From an uncultured Sutterella sp. (GTDB taxonomy: Bacteria > Pseudomonadota > Gammaproteobacteria > Burkholderiales > Burkholderiaceae_F), in contig CAAECY010000008.1 in the NCBI GenBank assembly GCA_900754475.1, positions 1 to 36,506 on the forward strand: a stretch of DNA of 36,506 bases, given 5' to 3'. Shown here piece after piece: positions 15,730 through 24,819 of the stretch; positions within the stretch are counted from its first letter, which is position 1; each line of letters opens with the position of its first letter. The notes beneath the pieces were generated by a model that saw nothing but the letters and a program-made list of their open reading frames with translations, was not told where the DNA came from and made no database searches. A program made the position numbers and the translations under genes.

Positions 15730-17691
15730 TCACGCTTCTTCGTGTCGGGCCGAAGCCGGCAAAAAGAGCGTGACGCGGGTGCCGCCGATGGGGCTTGCCT
15801 TTTCCACCTTGACGGTGGCGCCGATCCGGGAGGCGCGCTCCTTCATGATCGCAAGGCCCACGTGCTGGCCCTTGCGCTTTTGGACGAGCTCGTCGTCGAT
15901 CCCGACGCCGTCGTCCGTGATGCTCACCGTCAGGTCGCCGCCGTTTTCGATTCGGACATCGACCGTTTCGGCCTGAGCGTGCTTGCGCACATTGGAGAGC
16001 GCCTCCTGAATGATGAAAATCGCCTGGAGCTTCTGCCGCTCGGTGAGTTCCGCCCCCTGACCGTTGACGGAAAGGCGCGCCGAAACGTGCGACTGCCCTT
16101 CGAAGCGTTCGATCACCGTGCGAACCCCCTCGACGAAGCCCTCCTTGTGGATGCGTTCGCGGAAGTTGAGGAGCAGTTCGCGCACGTCTTCGTAGCACTC
16201 CTGCACGCCCGTGCGGATCGCGTTCAGGGATTCGTCGCGGAGCTGATCGTCCTTTTTCGCGATCGCGTCGCCAAGGAACTGCACCTGGAGGTTCAAGAAG
16301 CTCAAGGCCTGCGCGATAGAGTCGTGCAGACCCTGCGCGAGGAGCTGACGCTCCTGCACGACCGCGAACTGACGGTCGCGCTCGATCAGGCGCCGGTTCG
16401 CAATCGCGACACCCAAGTGCGTCGCGAGGCTCTCGAGCAATTGCACGAGCTGGCTTGCAAGTTCCGGTTCGTTCCTGAAGAGGAGCGTATAAATGCCGAC
16501 GTCGCTCGTGCTGCTTCGGACCTGGAAGCAGTAGGCCGTGCGGAACCCCTGCTCGGCGAGACGCTGCCAGTGTTCGTCCTCGGACGTCTGAAGGTGCAGC
16601 CGGATCGGGTAGTTTTTCTCAAGCACCTCGTCGATCGTCGAATCGGAATAATTCAACTCTACGTACTTCTGAAGGTACTCGGGCGAGACGCCGTAGGAGC
16701 TCGCGAGGTGCACGCGGTCGCTTCGGACGTCGATGAGGTTCACGAGGCACGCGTCCGCTTCGGTGTAGCGGATGATGCGCTCGACAAAACCGTCGGTAAG
16801 CTCTTCAAGGGGACGCTGCTGCGAGAAGAAGGACGTGATCTCGTAGAGCTGCGCGAGGTGGCGGTTCTTTTCTTCGACCGTGACGGTCTTTTCCGCGACC
16901 TTCTGCTCCAAGTTCGTGTAGAGGTCTTCGAGGCGGTCGGCCATGTGATTGAACCCGCGCGCGATGCGCCCGATTTCGTCTTCGCCCCCGACGTCGATGC
17001 GCGCTTTGAGGTCGCCGCTCGAAAGCCGCTTGATCCCGTCGCCCAGGCGTTCGACCGGGCGGATCACCCAGCGCAGCAGCAAGAACATGATCGTAAAGAG
17101 GCTCCCGATCGCAAGGACGATCAGAAGGATCTGCAAGTAGCGCAACTGCCAGAGGTAGCCTTCGCGGTAGTCGTCGATTTGCGCGACGAGGTGCGAAACG
17201 TCCCGCGCGTAGCTTTCAACGAGCTGCATCGGGACGGGCCGACGGAATTCGCGCGCTTCGCGCACGACGGGCACGATCACGGTGCGCCAGGAGGTTTCGA
17301 GTTCCTCGAACCCCTTCCGGATCTCGGGATCTTCGGGAATGGCGAGCGGCAGCCACGGGTCGCCCGCCTTCAGAAGTTCGTACTGACGGTCCGAGACGCG
17401 AAGCTCTTCCGTGAAAGCCGCATCGTCGTACGAGGGCTGCGCGACGAGCGCCGCGCGGAAGGCGTGGTAACGCAGCTCGCCCGTCGCCGCTTTCGCGGCG
17501 GCGCTCGCTTCGAGTTGCCAGTTGAGCATCATCGTGTACGCAATCGACGTGACGATGAAGCTCACCCAGAGGAGCGTCAGCAAAAGCAGTCGGGCGGAGA
17601 GACTCTTGAAGTAGAGAATCCCGCGCTCGCGCAGCGTTTTGGGCGCCGCCTCGGGAGCGGCGCCGATCGGGTTCGAGTTGGAGTTCGACAT
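15730..17691 (-). CDS. NarX-like membrane sensor histidine kinase (HPK7/HisKA_3 type)
   Basis: A 653-residue membrane sensor that autophosphorylates and passes phosphate to a NarL/FixJ-type regulator. TM1 is near 33-55 and TM2 near 185-207, bracketing a periplasmic domain of about 125 residues. A HAMP linker (208-262) and a GAF-like domain (290-435) follow. The HisKA_3 box ERQLLAQGLHDSIAQALSFLNLQ has the phospho-acceptor at His456. The ATPase domain shows IQEALSNVRKHA (561-572), DDGVGI (593-598) and GLAIMKERA (612-620). The architecture matches nitrate/nitrite sensors NarX/NarQ, but the characteristic nitrate P-box is not recognised, so the ligand is uncertain. It lies 121 bp after parC on the same strand, and no response-regulator gene is adjacent. 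Confidence 0.88.
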   Translation of the reverse strand: MSNSNSNPIGAAPEAAPKTLRERGILYFKSLSARLLLLTLLWVSFIVTSIAYTMMLNWQLEASAAAKAATGELRYHAFRAALVAQPSYDDAAFTEELRVSDRQYELLKAGDPWLPLAIPEDPEIRKGFEELETSWRTVIVPVVREAREFRRPVPMQLVESYARDVSHLVAQIDDYREGYLWQLRYLQILLIVLAIGSLFTIMFLLLRWVIRPVERLGDGIKRLSSGDLKARIDVGGEDEIGRIARGFNHMADRLEDLYTNLEQKVAEKTVTVEEKNRHLAQLYEITSFFSQQRPLEELTDGFVERIIRYTEADACLVNLIDVRSDRVHLASSYGVSPEYLQKYVELNYSDSTIDEVLEKNYPIRLHLQTSEDEHWQRLAEQGFRTAYCFQVRSSTSDVGIYTLLFRNEPELASQLVQLLESLATHLGVAIANRRLIERDRQFAVVQERQLLAQGLHDSIAQALSFLNLQVQFLGDAIAKKDDQLRDESLNAIRTGVQECYEDVRELLLNFRERIHKEGFVEGVRTVIERFEGQSHVSARLSVNGQGAELTERQKLQAIFIIQEALSNVRKHAQAETVDVRIENGGDLTVSITDDGVGIDDELVQKRKGQHVGLAIMKERASRIGATVKVEKASPIGGTRVTLFLPASARHEEA

Positions 17692-17742
17692 GTAGGGTTT
17701 CGTGGAATGCGTTCGGTTTTGTCGGTTTTTTCAGGTTGTGCG

Positions 17743-17778
17743 ATGCGCCGGGGAGGTCGGTCCCGGCGCATTTTTCGT
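17743..17778 (+). terminator. Hairpin with plus-strand T-run between parC and the sensor kinase
   Basis: ATGCGCCGGG (17743-17752) pairs exactly with CCCGGCGCAT (17762-17771), followed on the plus strand by TTTTTCGTTTCG. The flanking genes run on the minus strand, where the hairpin is followed by CGCACAACC rather than a U-run. It may act weakly on the minus strand, stop antisense transcription, or be a leader hairpin for the kinase. Confidence 0.5.
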
Positions 17779-17812
17779 TTCGAATTTCGTTTCGATTGTC
17801 GTTTCGGGGAGG

Positions 17813-20761
17813 TCAGAGGAGTTTCTTTTCTTCCTCAAGCACTTCGATGACAAGCGACGAGCCGCCCGCGTCCGACTCCGCGTTGCCCTCCGTCAACGGA
17901 AGCGCCTCCAGGTGCTCGGCGCGCCAGGCTGCGGCGAGCTGCTTCCCGCGACGGGCGCGGTGCAGGAGATGGTCTTCGAACGACTTCTTCGCAAGGAGCA
18001 CTTCGCGCGGCTTCGAGCCTCGGCCCGTGCCCGTCACGACGACCCCTCGGGCGTCGACCGCCTTCAGGTCGACGAGCTTTTCGCTCGCAAGAAGTTGCAT
18101 GAGCGAAACGCCCACGCCGCCCGCGCTCAGGCGTCGGATTTCTTCGAGCGGGAAGATGAGAATGCGACCGAGCGCCGAGAGGCAGGCCGCGTGCGTGCGA
18201 CCCGTCGTCACGACGGGCGGAAGCGCCCGTTCGCCCGCAGCCACCTTGAGGAAGGTGCGGCCCGCCTTCATGCGGGTCGAGAGGTCGCCGAGGGTGCACA
18301 CGAGCCCCATCCCGTCGCTCGTCCCGAAAAGGACGCCCGTATCGGGCGGCCCCGCGAGGAACCCGACCGCTTCGCTGCCGCGCTCCATTTCGATGAAGGC
18401 CGAGAGCGGAGAGCCGTCCCCGCGTCCGCCCGGAAGGCTTGCGACGGGAACGTTGTAAACGCGCCCCTTGTCGTCGACGACGACGAGCGTGTCGACCGAA
18501 CGGCATTCGACTTGCGTCAAGAAGCCGTCCCCCATCTTGAAGCTCATGAGCGAGCCGTCGTGACCGTGCCCGGTGCGGGCGCGCACGAAGCCCTTCTTCG
18601 AGACGACCACCGTGACGGGTTCGTCGGCCACGGCGGGCTCGGCGGCGGCCACGGCCGCTTCTTCGATCACGGTGCGGCGCGCGTCGCCGAACTTCTTCGC
18701 GGCGGCGTCGATTTCTTTCGCGACCGCGCGCTTCAAGGCGCTTTCGCTCGAGAGGAGGCGCTCGAGAGAGGCGCGTTCCTTCGTGAGTTCTGCGAGCTCC
18801 CGTTCGATCGCAATCGCCGCGAGGCGCGCCAATTGACGCAGACGAATTTCGAGAATGTCTTCCGCCTGACGGGCCGTGAGCGAAAACTCCGTCATGAGCG
18901 CTTCTTTGGGCTCGTCGTGGTTGCGGATGATTTCGATCACCCGATCGAGGTTCAAAAGCGCGATCGAGCGGCCTTCGAGCACGTGAATGCGGTCGTTCAC
19001 CTTCTCAAGGCGGGCGCTCGTGCGACGGCGCACGGTCTTCAAACGGAAGTCGAGCCACTCGGCAATGATTTCGAGGAGCCCCTTCTGGCGGGGCTTCCCG
19101 TCGATGCCGAGCATGACGAGGTTGACGGGAACGTTCGCCTCGAGTTCGGTCTGAACGAGAAGCGTCTGAACGAATTCTTCGCGGTCGATGCGGCTCGACT
19201 TGGGTTCGAACACAAGGCGCACGGGCACGTCTTTCCCGGACTCGTCGCGCACGCGCTCGAGCACGGCGAGCATCGCCCCTTTGGCTTGCTGCTGCTTGGC
19301 GGTAAGCGACTTCTTGTCTTTCCTCACCTTCGGGTTCGTGATCTGCTCGATTTTGTCGAGAACGAGCTTCGACGAGCACGCGGGCGGCAATTCGTCGACG
19401 ACGAGCTGCCACTGACCGCGGGCGAGTTCTTCGAAGTGGTAGCGCGCGCGAACGCGCAGACGGCCTCGACCCGTGCGGTAGACCTGACGGATTTCGTCGC
19501 GCGAGGAGATGATCTGACCGCCGCACGGGAAGTCGGGCCCGGGCATGAGGGCGAGCACTTCGTCGAGCGTCGCTTCGGGCTTTTCAAGAAGGAGCGTGCA
19601 GGCCGCGGCCACCTCGGTCAGGTTGTGCGAGGGGATTTCGGTTGCCATACCGACGGCGATACCCGAGGAGCCGTTCAAAAGGACGAAGGGGAGCTGCGCG
19701 GGAAGCTCCACGGGTTCCGTGAAATTCCCGTCGTAATTCGGCACGAAGTCGACCGCCCCTTTGTCCACTTCGTCGAGGAGCAGGGCCGCGATCGGCATGA
19801 GGCGCGCTTCGGTGTAACGCATGGCGGCCTGCGAGTCGCCGTCGCGCGAACCGAAATTCCCTTCGCCCGCGACGAGCGGATAGCGAAGCGAGAAGTTCTG
19901 CGCCATGCGCACCATCGCGCCGTAGACCGACTGGTCGCCGTGCGGATGGTATTTGCCGAGCACGTCGCCCACGACGCGGGCGGACTTCACGGGGCGATTT
20001 TCGTAACGGAGCCCCATGCGGTCCATGTCGATCAGAATGCGGCGCTGCACGGGCTTTTGCCCGTCGGAGACTTCGGGGAGCGCACGGCTCTTCACAACCG
20101 ACATCGCGTATTCGAGATAGGCGCGCGAAGCGTAGCGCGCAAGCGTCAGCGCGCCGTTTTCTTCCGTGTCGCCCGTCATCGCCTGCGCGACGGGGGAGTC
20201 GCCCGGGAGGTCGCCGTCGGAATCGTCGGGCTCGCCGGGAGCTTCGGACTTTTCGGCGACTTCGACGGTTTCAACCTTGCGCTCGGCCTCGGGCGCCTGC
20301 GGGACGTCCGGCATGTCGGCCGCGCCGGCAGGGGCGGAGACGGGGACGTCGGAAACTTCGGGCGCTTCAGGTGCTTCGGGGACTTCGGGTGCTTCGGCAG
20401 CGTCCGACGTCTTCGGCGTCGCCTTCGTCGTCTTTGCGGGAGCCTTCGCGACGGTCTTCGGAGAGGCCTTGAGAGAGGCCTTCGGAGCCACCGGCACGGG
20501 CGCGACCGCGTCGAGCACGTCCGCAAAGAGGAGCCCCTCAGGGGCGCTTTCGGTTTCGCTTTCGGTTTTGCGTTCGGCGCTCGCGCGGCGCGTGCGCTTT
20601 TGCGCGGCGGCCGCCTTGCGTTCTTCAGCCTTGCGTTCTTCCGCAAGGCGCTCGGCCCTCAGTTTTTCGAGCGCGCCGTCGTTCCACGGAATCCGCACCT
20701 CCTCCGCGCCGAAGAGGTCGCCCGTAAAGTCGTACACCGGAATGGTTTTCTTCTTGCCCAT
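17813..20761 (-). CDS. parC: DNA topoisomerase IV subunit A, with long N-terminal extension
   Basis: The DNA-cleaving subunit of topoisomerase IV, which decatenates daughter chromosomes together with ParE. The ATG at 20761 gives 982 residues, against about 750 in E. coli. The catalytic core starts near residue 205 (LTLARYASRAYLEYAMSVVKSRALPEVSDGQKPVQRR), and the active-site tyrosine is Tyr316 in AAMRYTEARL. Residues 1-200 are an extra region: a charged coiled stretch (KLRAERLAEERKAEERKAAAAQKR) and an Ala/Pro/Glu-rich low-complexity linker. The quinolone-determining loop reads HPHGDQSVYG (272-281), with Gln and Gly at the E. coli Ser80 and Glu84 positions. The C-terminal beta-pinwheel follows residue about 720. 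It starts 11 bases after the parE stop, so the two are an operon. Confidence 0.95.
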   Translation of the reverse strand: MGKKKTIPVYDFTGDLFGAEEVRIPWNDGALEKLRAERLAEERKAEERKAAAAQKRTRRASAERKTESETESAPEGLLFADVLDAVAPVPVAPKASLKASPKTVAKAPAKTTKATPKTSDAAEAPEVPEAPEAPEVSDVPVSAPAGAADMPDVPQAPEAERKVETVEVAEKSEAPGEPDDSDGDLPGDSPVAQAMTGDTEENGALTLARYASRAYLEYAMSVVKSRALPEVSDGQKPVQRRILIDMDRMGLRYENRPVKSARVVGDVLGKYHPHGDQSVYGAMVRMAQNFSLRYPLVAGEGNFGSRDGDSQAAMRYTEARLMPIAALLLDEVDKGAVDFVPNYDGNFTEPVELPAQLPFVLLNGSSGIAVGMATEIPSHNLTEVAAACTLLLEKPEATLDEVLALMPGPDFPCGGQIISSRDEIRQVYRTGRGRLRVRARYHFEELARGQWQLVVDELPPACSSKLVLDKIEQITNPKVRKDKKSLTAKQQQAKGAMLAVLERVRDESGKDVPVRLVFEPKSSRIDREEFVQTLLVQTELEANVPVNLVMLGIDGKPRQKGLLEIIAEWLDFRLKTVRRRTSARLEKVNDRIHVLEGRSIALLNLDRVIEIIRNHDEPKEALMTEFSLTARQAEDILEIRLRQLARLAAIAIERELAELTKERASLERLLSSESALKRAVAKEIDAAAKKFGDARRTVIEEAAVAAAEPAVADEPVTVVVSKKGFVRARTGHGHDGSLMSFKMGDGFLTQVECRSVDTLVVVDDKGRVYNVPVASLPGGRGDGSPLSAFIEMERGSEAVGFLAGPPDTGVLFGTSDGMGLVCTLGDLSTRMKAGRTFLKVAAGERALPPVVTTGRTHAACLSALGRILIFPLEEIRRLSAGGVGVSLMQLLASEKLVDLKAVDARGVVVTGTGRGSKPREVLLAKKSFEDHLLHRARRGKQLAAAWRAEHLEALPLTEGNAESDAGGSSLVIEVLEEEKKLL

Positions 20762-20772
20762 GTCGATATTCC

Positions 20773-22749
20773 TCAGACGTCGGTTTCGGCGCGGTCGCCG
20801 TAGGCTTCCATCCATTCGCGGCGGCCGTTGGCCTGATTGCCGCTCATCAGGAGGTGCATCACGGAGCGCGTGACGGCTTCGTCCATGTCGCCGAGCGACA
20901 CGGGAAGGAGTCGGCGCGTATCGGGGTTGAGCGTCGTTTCCGCAAGCTGTTCGGCCTGCATTTCACCGAGCCCCTTGAAGCGCGAGACCTTGAGTTCGTC
21001 CTCGCGGAAGCCTTCCTTTTTGAGCGCGTCGAGCGTTCGGGTGAGCTCCCGATCGTCGAGGCAGTAAATTTTGCGGTCCTTCTTGCGACCCTTTTTCGGC
21101 GCGTCGACGCGGTAAAGGGGCGGCATCGCCACGTAGACGTGACCGAGCTCGATCAACTTGGGGAAGTGCCGGTAAAAGAGCGTGAGAAGGAGCACCTGAA
21201 TGTGCGAGCCGTCGACGTCCGCGTCCGAGAGGATGCAGATCTTCCCGTAGCGCAGCCCCTTCAAATCGGGGTCGCCCTCTTTCGGGTGCGGATCGACCCC
21301 GATCGCAAGCGCAATGTCGTGGATCGTGTCGGAGCCGAGGAGTTCGTCCGAGTCGACTTCCCACGTGTTGAGAATCTTCCCGCGCAGGGGAAGAATCGCC
21401 TGGAATTCCTTGTCGCGACCCGCCTTGGCGGAGCCCCCGGCCGAGTCCCCTTCGACGATGAAGAGTTCGTTTCGGGTGATGTCGTCCGTTTCGCAGTCGG
21501 TGAGTTTCCCGGGCAGCACCGCCACGGTCGAACTCTTGCGCTTTTCGTATTTCGAGGCCTGACGCTGACGCGCCTGCGCGACGCTCACGATGTGTTCGAC
21601 GAGCTTTTTGCCGTCTTCGATGTGGTCGTTCAACCAGAATTCGAACTGCGTGCGCACGAAGTTCGAGACGAGCTTCAGGGCGTCGCGGCTCGTGAGCTTT
21701 TCTTTCGTCTGCCCCTGGAACTGGGGGTCGAGCGACTTCGTCGACAAGACGAAATTCGCGCGCCCGAAGACGTCTTCGGCGAGCACCTTCACGCCCTTCG
21801 TTTGAAGGCCGTGAATTTCCATGAAGGTTTTGACGGCCTGAAAGAGCCCGTCCTTCAAGCCCGATTCGTGCGTGCCGCCCTGCGGGGTCGGGATGAGGTT
21901 CACGTAGCTTTCGCGCGTAAGCGGCCCCTCGGTCGTCCAGGCGAGCACCCAGGTGGCGCCTTCGCCCGGAGCGAAGCCCTCCGTATTTTCGTCGGCATAG
22001 CCCGACGCCTCGAAGGGTTCCACGAGCGGATCGGCGCGCAACTCCGAAAGGAGGTATTCGCGAAGCCCCCCTTCGTACTTCCACGTTTGGGTTTCACCCG
22101 TCTTTTCGTTCGAATAGACGACCTCGCACCCCGGAAGGAGCACGGCCTTCGAGCGCAGAAGCCGCACGAGCGCGGCCTCGGGCACGACGGGGCTGTCGAA
22201 ATACTTGGCGTCGGGCCAGCAGGTAACGCGCGTACCCGTCTGCGACTTCGGGCGCGAACTCTTTTTGTCGGTGAGCGGTTCGACCACGAACCCGTCCTCG
22301 AACGCGAGGTTCGCCTCGCGCCCGTCGCGCCAGACCGTCACTTCAAGTCGCGTCGAGAGGGCGTTCGTCACCGAGACGCCCACGCCGTGAAGGCCGCCTG
22401 CGAAGGAGTAAGGGCCCGAGCCGTCCGCCTTGGCGAACTTCCCGCCCGCATGCAGTCGCGTGAAAACGAGTTCGACGACGGGCGCGTGCTCTTCGGGGTG
22501 CATCCCCGTGGGAATGCCTCGCCCGTTGTCTTCGACCGTCACGCCGCCGTCGGCGCGCAACGTCACCGAAATCCGAGTCCCGAAACCGGCGAGCACTTCG
22601 TCGCTCGCGTTGTCGATGACTTCCTGCACGATGTGAAGGGGATTGTCGGTGAGCGTGTACATGCCCGGACGCTGCTTGACGGGCTCAAGCCCTTTGAGCA
22701 CGCGAATGGAACCGACGTCGTAATCCTCTGCCCTCGTCTTCTTTACCAC
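20773..22749 (-). CDS. parE: DNA topoisomerase IV subunit B
   Basis: The ATPase subunit of topoisomerase IV, 658 residues. The GHKL ATPase motifs are visible: EVIDNASDEVLAGFG, DNGRGIPTGMHPEEH and GGLHGVGVSVTNALS. The TOPRIM domain has EGDSAGGSAKAGRDKEFQAILPLRGKILN and ILSDADVDGSHI, which bind the catalytic Mg2+. The C-terminal FKGLGEMQAEQLAETTLNPDTRRLLPV is standard. I chose a GTG start at 22749, with AAGGTGG four bases upstream, because the protein then begins just before AEDYDVGSIRVLKGLEPVKQRPGMY. Longer in-frame starts add only Arg-rich sequence overlapping the leader. It is the first gene of the parE-parC unit. Confidence 0.95.
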   Translation of the reverse strand: MVKKTRAEDYDVGSIRVLKGLEPVKQRPGMYTLTDNPLHIVQEVIDNASDEVLAGFGTRISVTLRADGGVTVEDNGRGIPTGMHPEEHAPVVELVFTRLHAGGKFAKADGSGPYSFAGGLHGVGVSVTNALSTRLEVTVWRDGREANLAFEDGFVVEPLTDKKSSRPKSQTGTRVTCWPDAKYFDSPVVPEAALVRLLRSKAVLLPGCEVVYSNEKTGETQTWKYEGGLREYLLSELRADPLVEPFEASGYADENTEGFAPGEGATWVLAWTTEGPLTRESYVNLIPTPQGGTHESGLKDGLFQAVKTFMEIHGLQTKGVKVLAEDVFGRANFVLSTKSLDPQFQGQTKEKLTSRDALKLVSNFVRTQFEFWLNDHIEDGKKLVEHIVSVAQARQRQASKYEKRKSSTVAVLPGKLTDCETDDITRNELFIVEGDSAGGSAKAGRDKEFQAILPLRGKILNTWEVDSDELLGSDTIHDIALAIGVDPHPKEGDPDLKGLRYGKICILSDADVDGSHIQVLLLTLFYRHFPKLIELGHVYVAMPPLYRVDAPKKGRKKDRKIYCLDDRELTRTLDALKKEGFREDELKVSRFKGLGEMQAEQLAETTLNPDTRRLLPVSLGDMDEAVTRSVMHLLMSGNQANGRREWMEAYGDRAETDV

Positions 22750-23168
22750 TTGACCACCTTGAAACACACCCGGGCGCTCGTTTTGGAAAGCTTCCGGGTC
22801 GACCGCGAGGGTTTGCACGACGCCCGCTCGACGCCGCCGCCCCGAAAAACGCCGGAAAGCCCGCCGCGACTGACGTTCGGCGGGCAAGCACCCCTCGAAA
22901 GGCCCCTATTTTACCCGACGTTTGCCAGGGGCCATGCGGGGGTGCCCTTGGGCCGAGGGGGTTCGGGAAGCGTACGAATTTTCCTTGAAAACCCGCAAGT
23001 TCAACGGGGTTTGCGTTCGAACGTCCGCAGGCGGGACGGCTCGCCCGACGAGCGCGCGCCATAGTCGCCCGCAGAAGGTCTTCGCTCTGCGCAAAAGGCC
23101 TGATAAAATTCGGACTTTCCACCCGCGGGACCACCCCGCCGGGCCTCTCATTTTCCAGGGTTTACAAA
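22750..23168. other. Divergent control region of parE and the FGGY kinase
   Basis: A 419-bp gap with no credible gene. It contains the hairpin at 22859-22885 and a minus-strand TAAAAT near 22908-22913. A plus-strand extended -10 element, TGATAAAAT, lies at 23101-23109, about 60 bases before the kinase start. No clear -35 elements or operators were identified. Confidence 0.45.
22856..22885 (-). terminator. Possible attenuator hairpin in the parE leader
   Basis: On the minus strand GCCCGCCG (22885-22878) pairs with CGGCGGGC (22866-22859) around an 11-base loop. It is followed by TTTCCGGCGTTTTTCGG, a broken U-tract. It lies about 110-135 bases before the parE start, with a TAAAAT element further upstream (22913-22908 on the minus strand). 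The geometry would suit transcription attenuation, but the U-tract is weak. Confidence 0.3.
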
Positions 23169-24749
23169 ATGGATAAGAACGAGAAGTTGTACATGGGCTT
23201 TGACGCCGGCACGCAGAGCGTCAAGGTGGCGGTTTATGACGGCAATTTCCAACCCGTAGCGACCCGCAGCCTTCCGACGACCCTGCGCTACCCGCATCCG
23301 GGCTGGGTGGAAATGGATGCGGACAATTACGTGGCGGTGACGCTCGAGTGCATGAAGGGCGTCGTGGAGGATCTGCGCGCGGCCGGGCGCGATCCCGCGC
23401 AGATCGCCTCCGTCATGGGCGACGGGATCATCTGCGGGATCGTTGGCATCGACCGCGAAGGCCGTGCCGTCACGCCGTACATCAACTACCTCGACAGCCG
23501 CACGACCGACGACGTCGAAGCGCTCAACGCGCGCGGGCTCGAGATCTGGGGGCGCGAAACGGGCAACCCGGAAGCAAGCCCCATGTTTCCCGCGATGTTC
23601 GCGCGCTGGTTCCTGCGCGAGCACGAAGGGTTCCGCGAAAAGGGCGTGAAGTTCGTGCACAACGCGCCCTACATCCTCATGCACCTTGCGGGCCTTGCGG
23701 CCGAAGACGCCTTCATCGACTGGGGCGCCATGTCGGGCTGGGGGCTCGGCTACGACGTGAAGGAAAAGCGCTGGTCGCCCGAGCAGCTCGAAATCCTCGG
23801 GATCGATCCCGCCTACATGCCCCGCATTCTCAAGCCCTGGGACCGCGTCGGGGGGCTTTCCGAAGCCGTCGCCCGCGAAACGGGGCTTCCCGCGGGCATT
23901 CCGATTCTCGCCGGTGCGGGCGACACGATGCAGTCGATGCTCGGCTCGGGCATTTTCGAAGCCAACCAGGGGGTGGACGTCGCGGGCACCTGCGCCATGT
24001 TCTGCGTTTCGACCGACGGGATCGTTCCCGAACTCTCGAAGCCCGGCATGGGGCTCGTCTTCAATTCGGGGACCCTTCCCGACACGTACTTCTACTGGGG
24101 GTTCGTGCGTACGGGCGGGCTCGCCCTTCGCTGGTTCAAGGACCACGTCTGCCGCGAAGAAGGGAACGGCGACTACTACCGCGAACTCTCCGAAGGCGCT
24201 GCGAAAGTGCCCGCGGGCTCGCGCGGCGTCCTCTTTCTCCCCTACCTCACGGGCGGCAACGGCGACGAGAAGGACGCCTCGGGGTGCTTCCTCAACATGA
24301 CGATGGACGACGATCAGTTCGTCATGTGGCGCGCCGTGCTCGAAGCGATCGGGTACGACTACATCGGGCTTGCCGACAACTACCGCAAGGCGGGGGTCGA
24401 CCTCACCCGCATCACCGTGACGGAAGGGGGGTCGCGCGACGACCTCTGGAATCAGATCAAGTCCGACATGCTTGAAGCGAATATCGTGCGCTTCAAGAAC
24501 CCGGGCGGCGCCGTGCTCACGAACTGCATCTTCGGCGCCTGGGCGACGGGCGGCCTCGGCGGCGAAGCGGAGGATCCGGCGCCGCTGCGCGAAGCGCTCG
24601 CCGCGGCGATCACGCCTTCGGGCGCGTTCGAGCCCGACGCCGCACGCTCGCGCGCCTATCGCGAACTCTACGAAATGCGCCGCTCGCTCGTGGCCGTCGA
24701 CATGAAGGCCGCCTTCGCGAAGCTCGTTCGCATGCGCGACGTGCACTGA
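23169..24749 (+). CDS. FGGY-family carbohydrate kinase (xylulokinase-like), substrate unknown
   Basis: Phosphorylates a sugar or polyol with ATP in the cytoplasm. The 526-residue length fits FGGY kinases. The N-terminal phosphate-binding strand-turn is GFDAGTQSVKVAVYD. The catalytic aspartate is probably Asp252 in ILAGAGDTMQSMLG, and the C-terminal FGGY signature region includes ITVTEGGSRDDLWNQIKSDML. The closest recognisable resemblance is to xylulokinase-like members, but substrate cannot be read from the sequence. The ATG at 23169 has a weak AGGG ribosome-binding site. There is no sugar transporter, isomerase or repressor beside it, which is unusual for this family and leaves its pathway open. 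Confidence 0.85.
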   Translation: MDKNEKLYMGFDAGTQSVKVAVYDGNFQPVATRSLPTTLRYPHPGWVEMDADNYVAVTLECMKGVVEDLRAAGRDPAQIASVMGDGIICGIVGIDREGRAVTPYINYLDSRTTDDVEALNARGLEIWGRETGNPEASPMFPAMFARWFLREHEGFREKGVKFVHNAPYILMHLAGLAAEDAFIDWGAMSGWGLGYDVKEKRWSPEQLEILGIDPAYMPRILKPWDRVGGLSEAVARETGLPAGIPILAGAGDTMQSMLGSGIFEANQGVDVAGTCAMFCVSTDGIVPELSKPGMGLVFNSGTLPDTYFYWGFVRTGGLALRWFKDHVCREEGNGDYYRELSEGAAKVPAGSRGVLFLPYLTGGNGDEKDASGCFLNMTMDDDQFVMWRAVLEAIGYDYIGLADNYRKAGVDLTRITVTEGGSRDDLWNQIKSDMLEANIVRFKNPGGAVLTNCIFGAWATGGLGGEAEDPAPLREALAAAITPSGAFEPDAARSRAYRELYEMRRSLVAVDMKAAFAKLVRMRDVH

Positions 24750-24819
24750 GCATCCTCCGTTCGGTGACGGGCGTCGCTCTGTTTTGCTCTCGCGACGCGC
24801 CCCGAGCGCTTTTTTATGG

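Noticed and set aside
15580..20803. Long plus-strand frames opposite the sensor kinase and parC
   Set aside because: They lie antisense to confidently identified genes and show the Arg/Glu/Val/His-rich composition of shadow frames.
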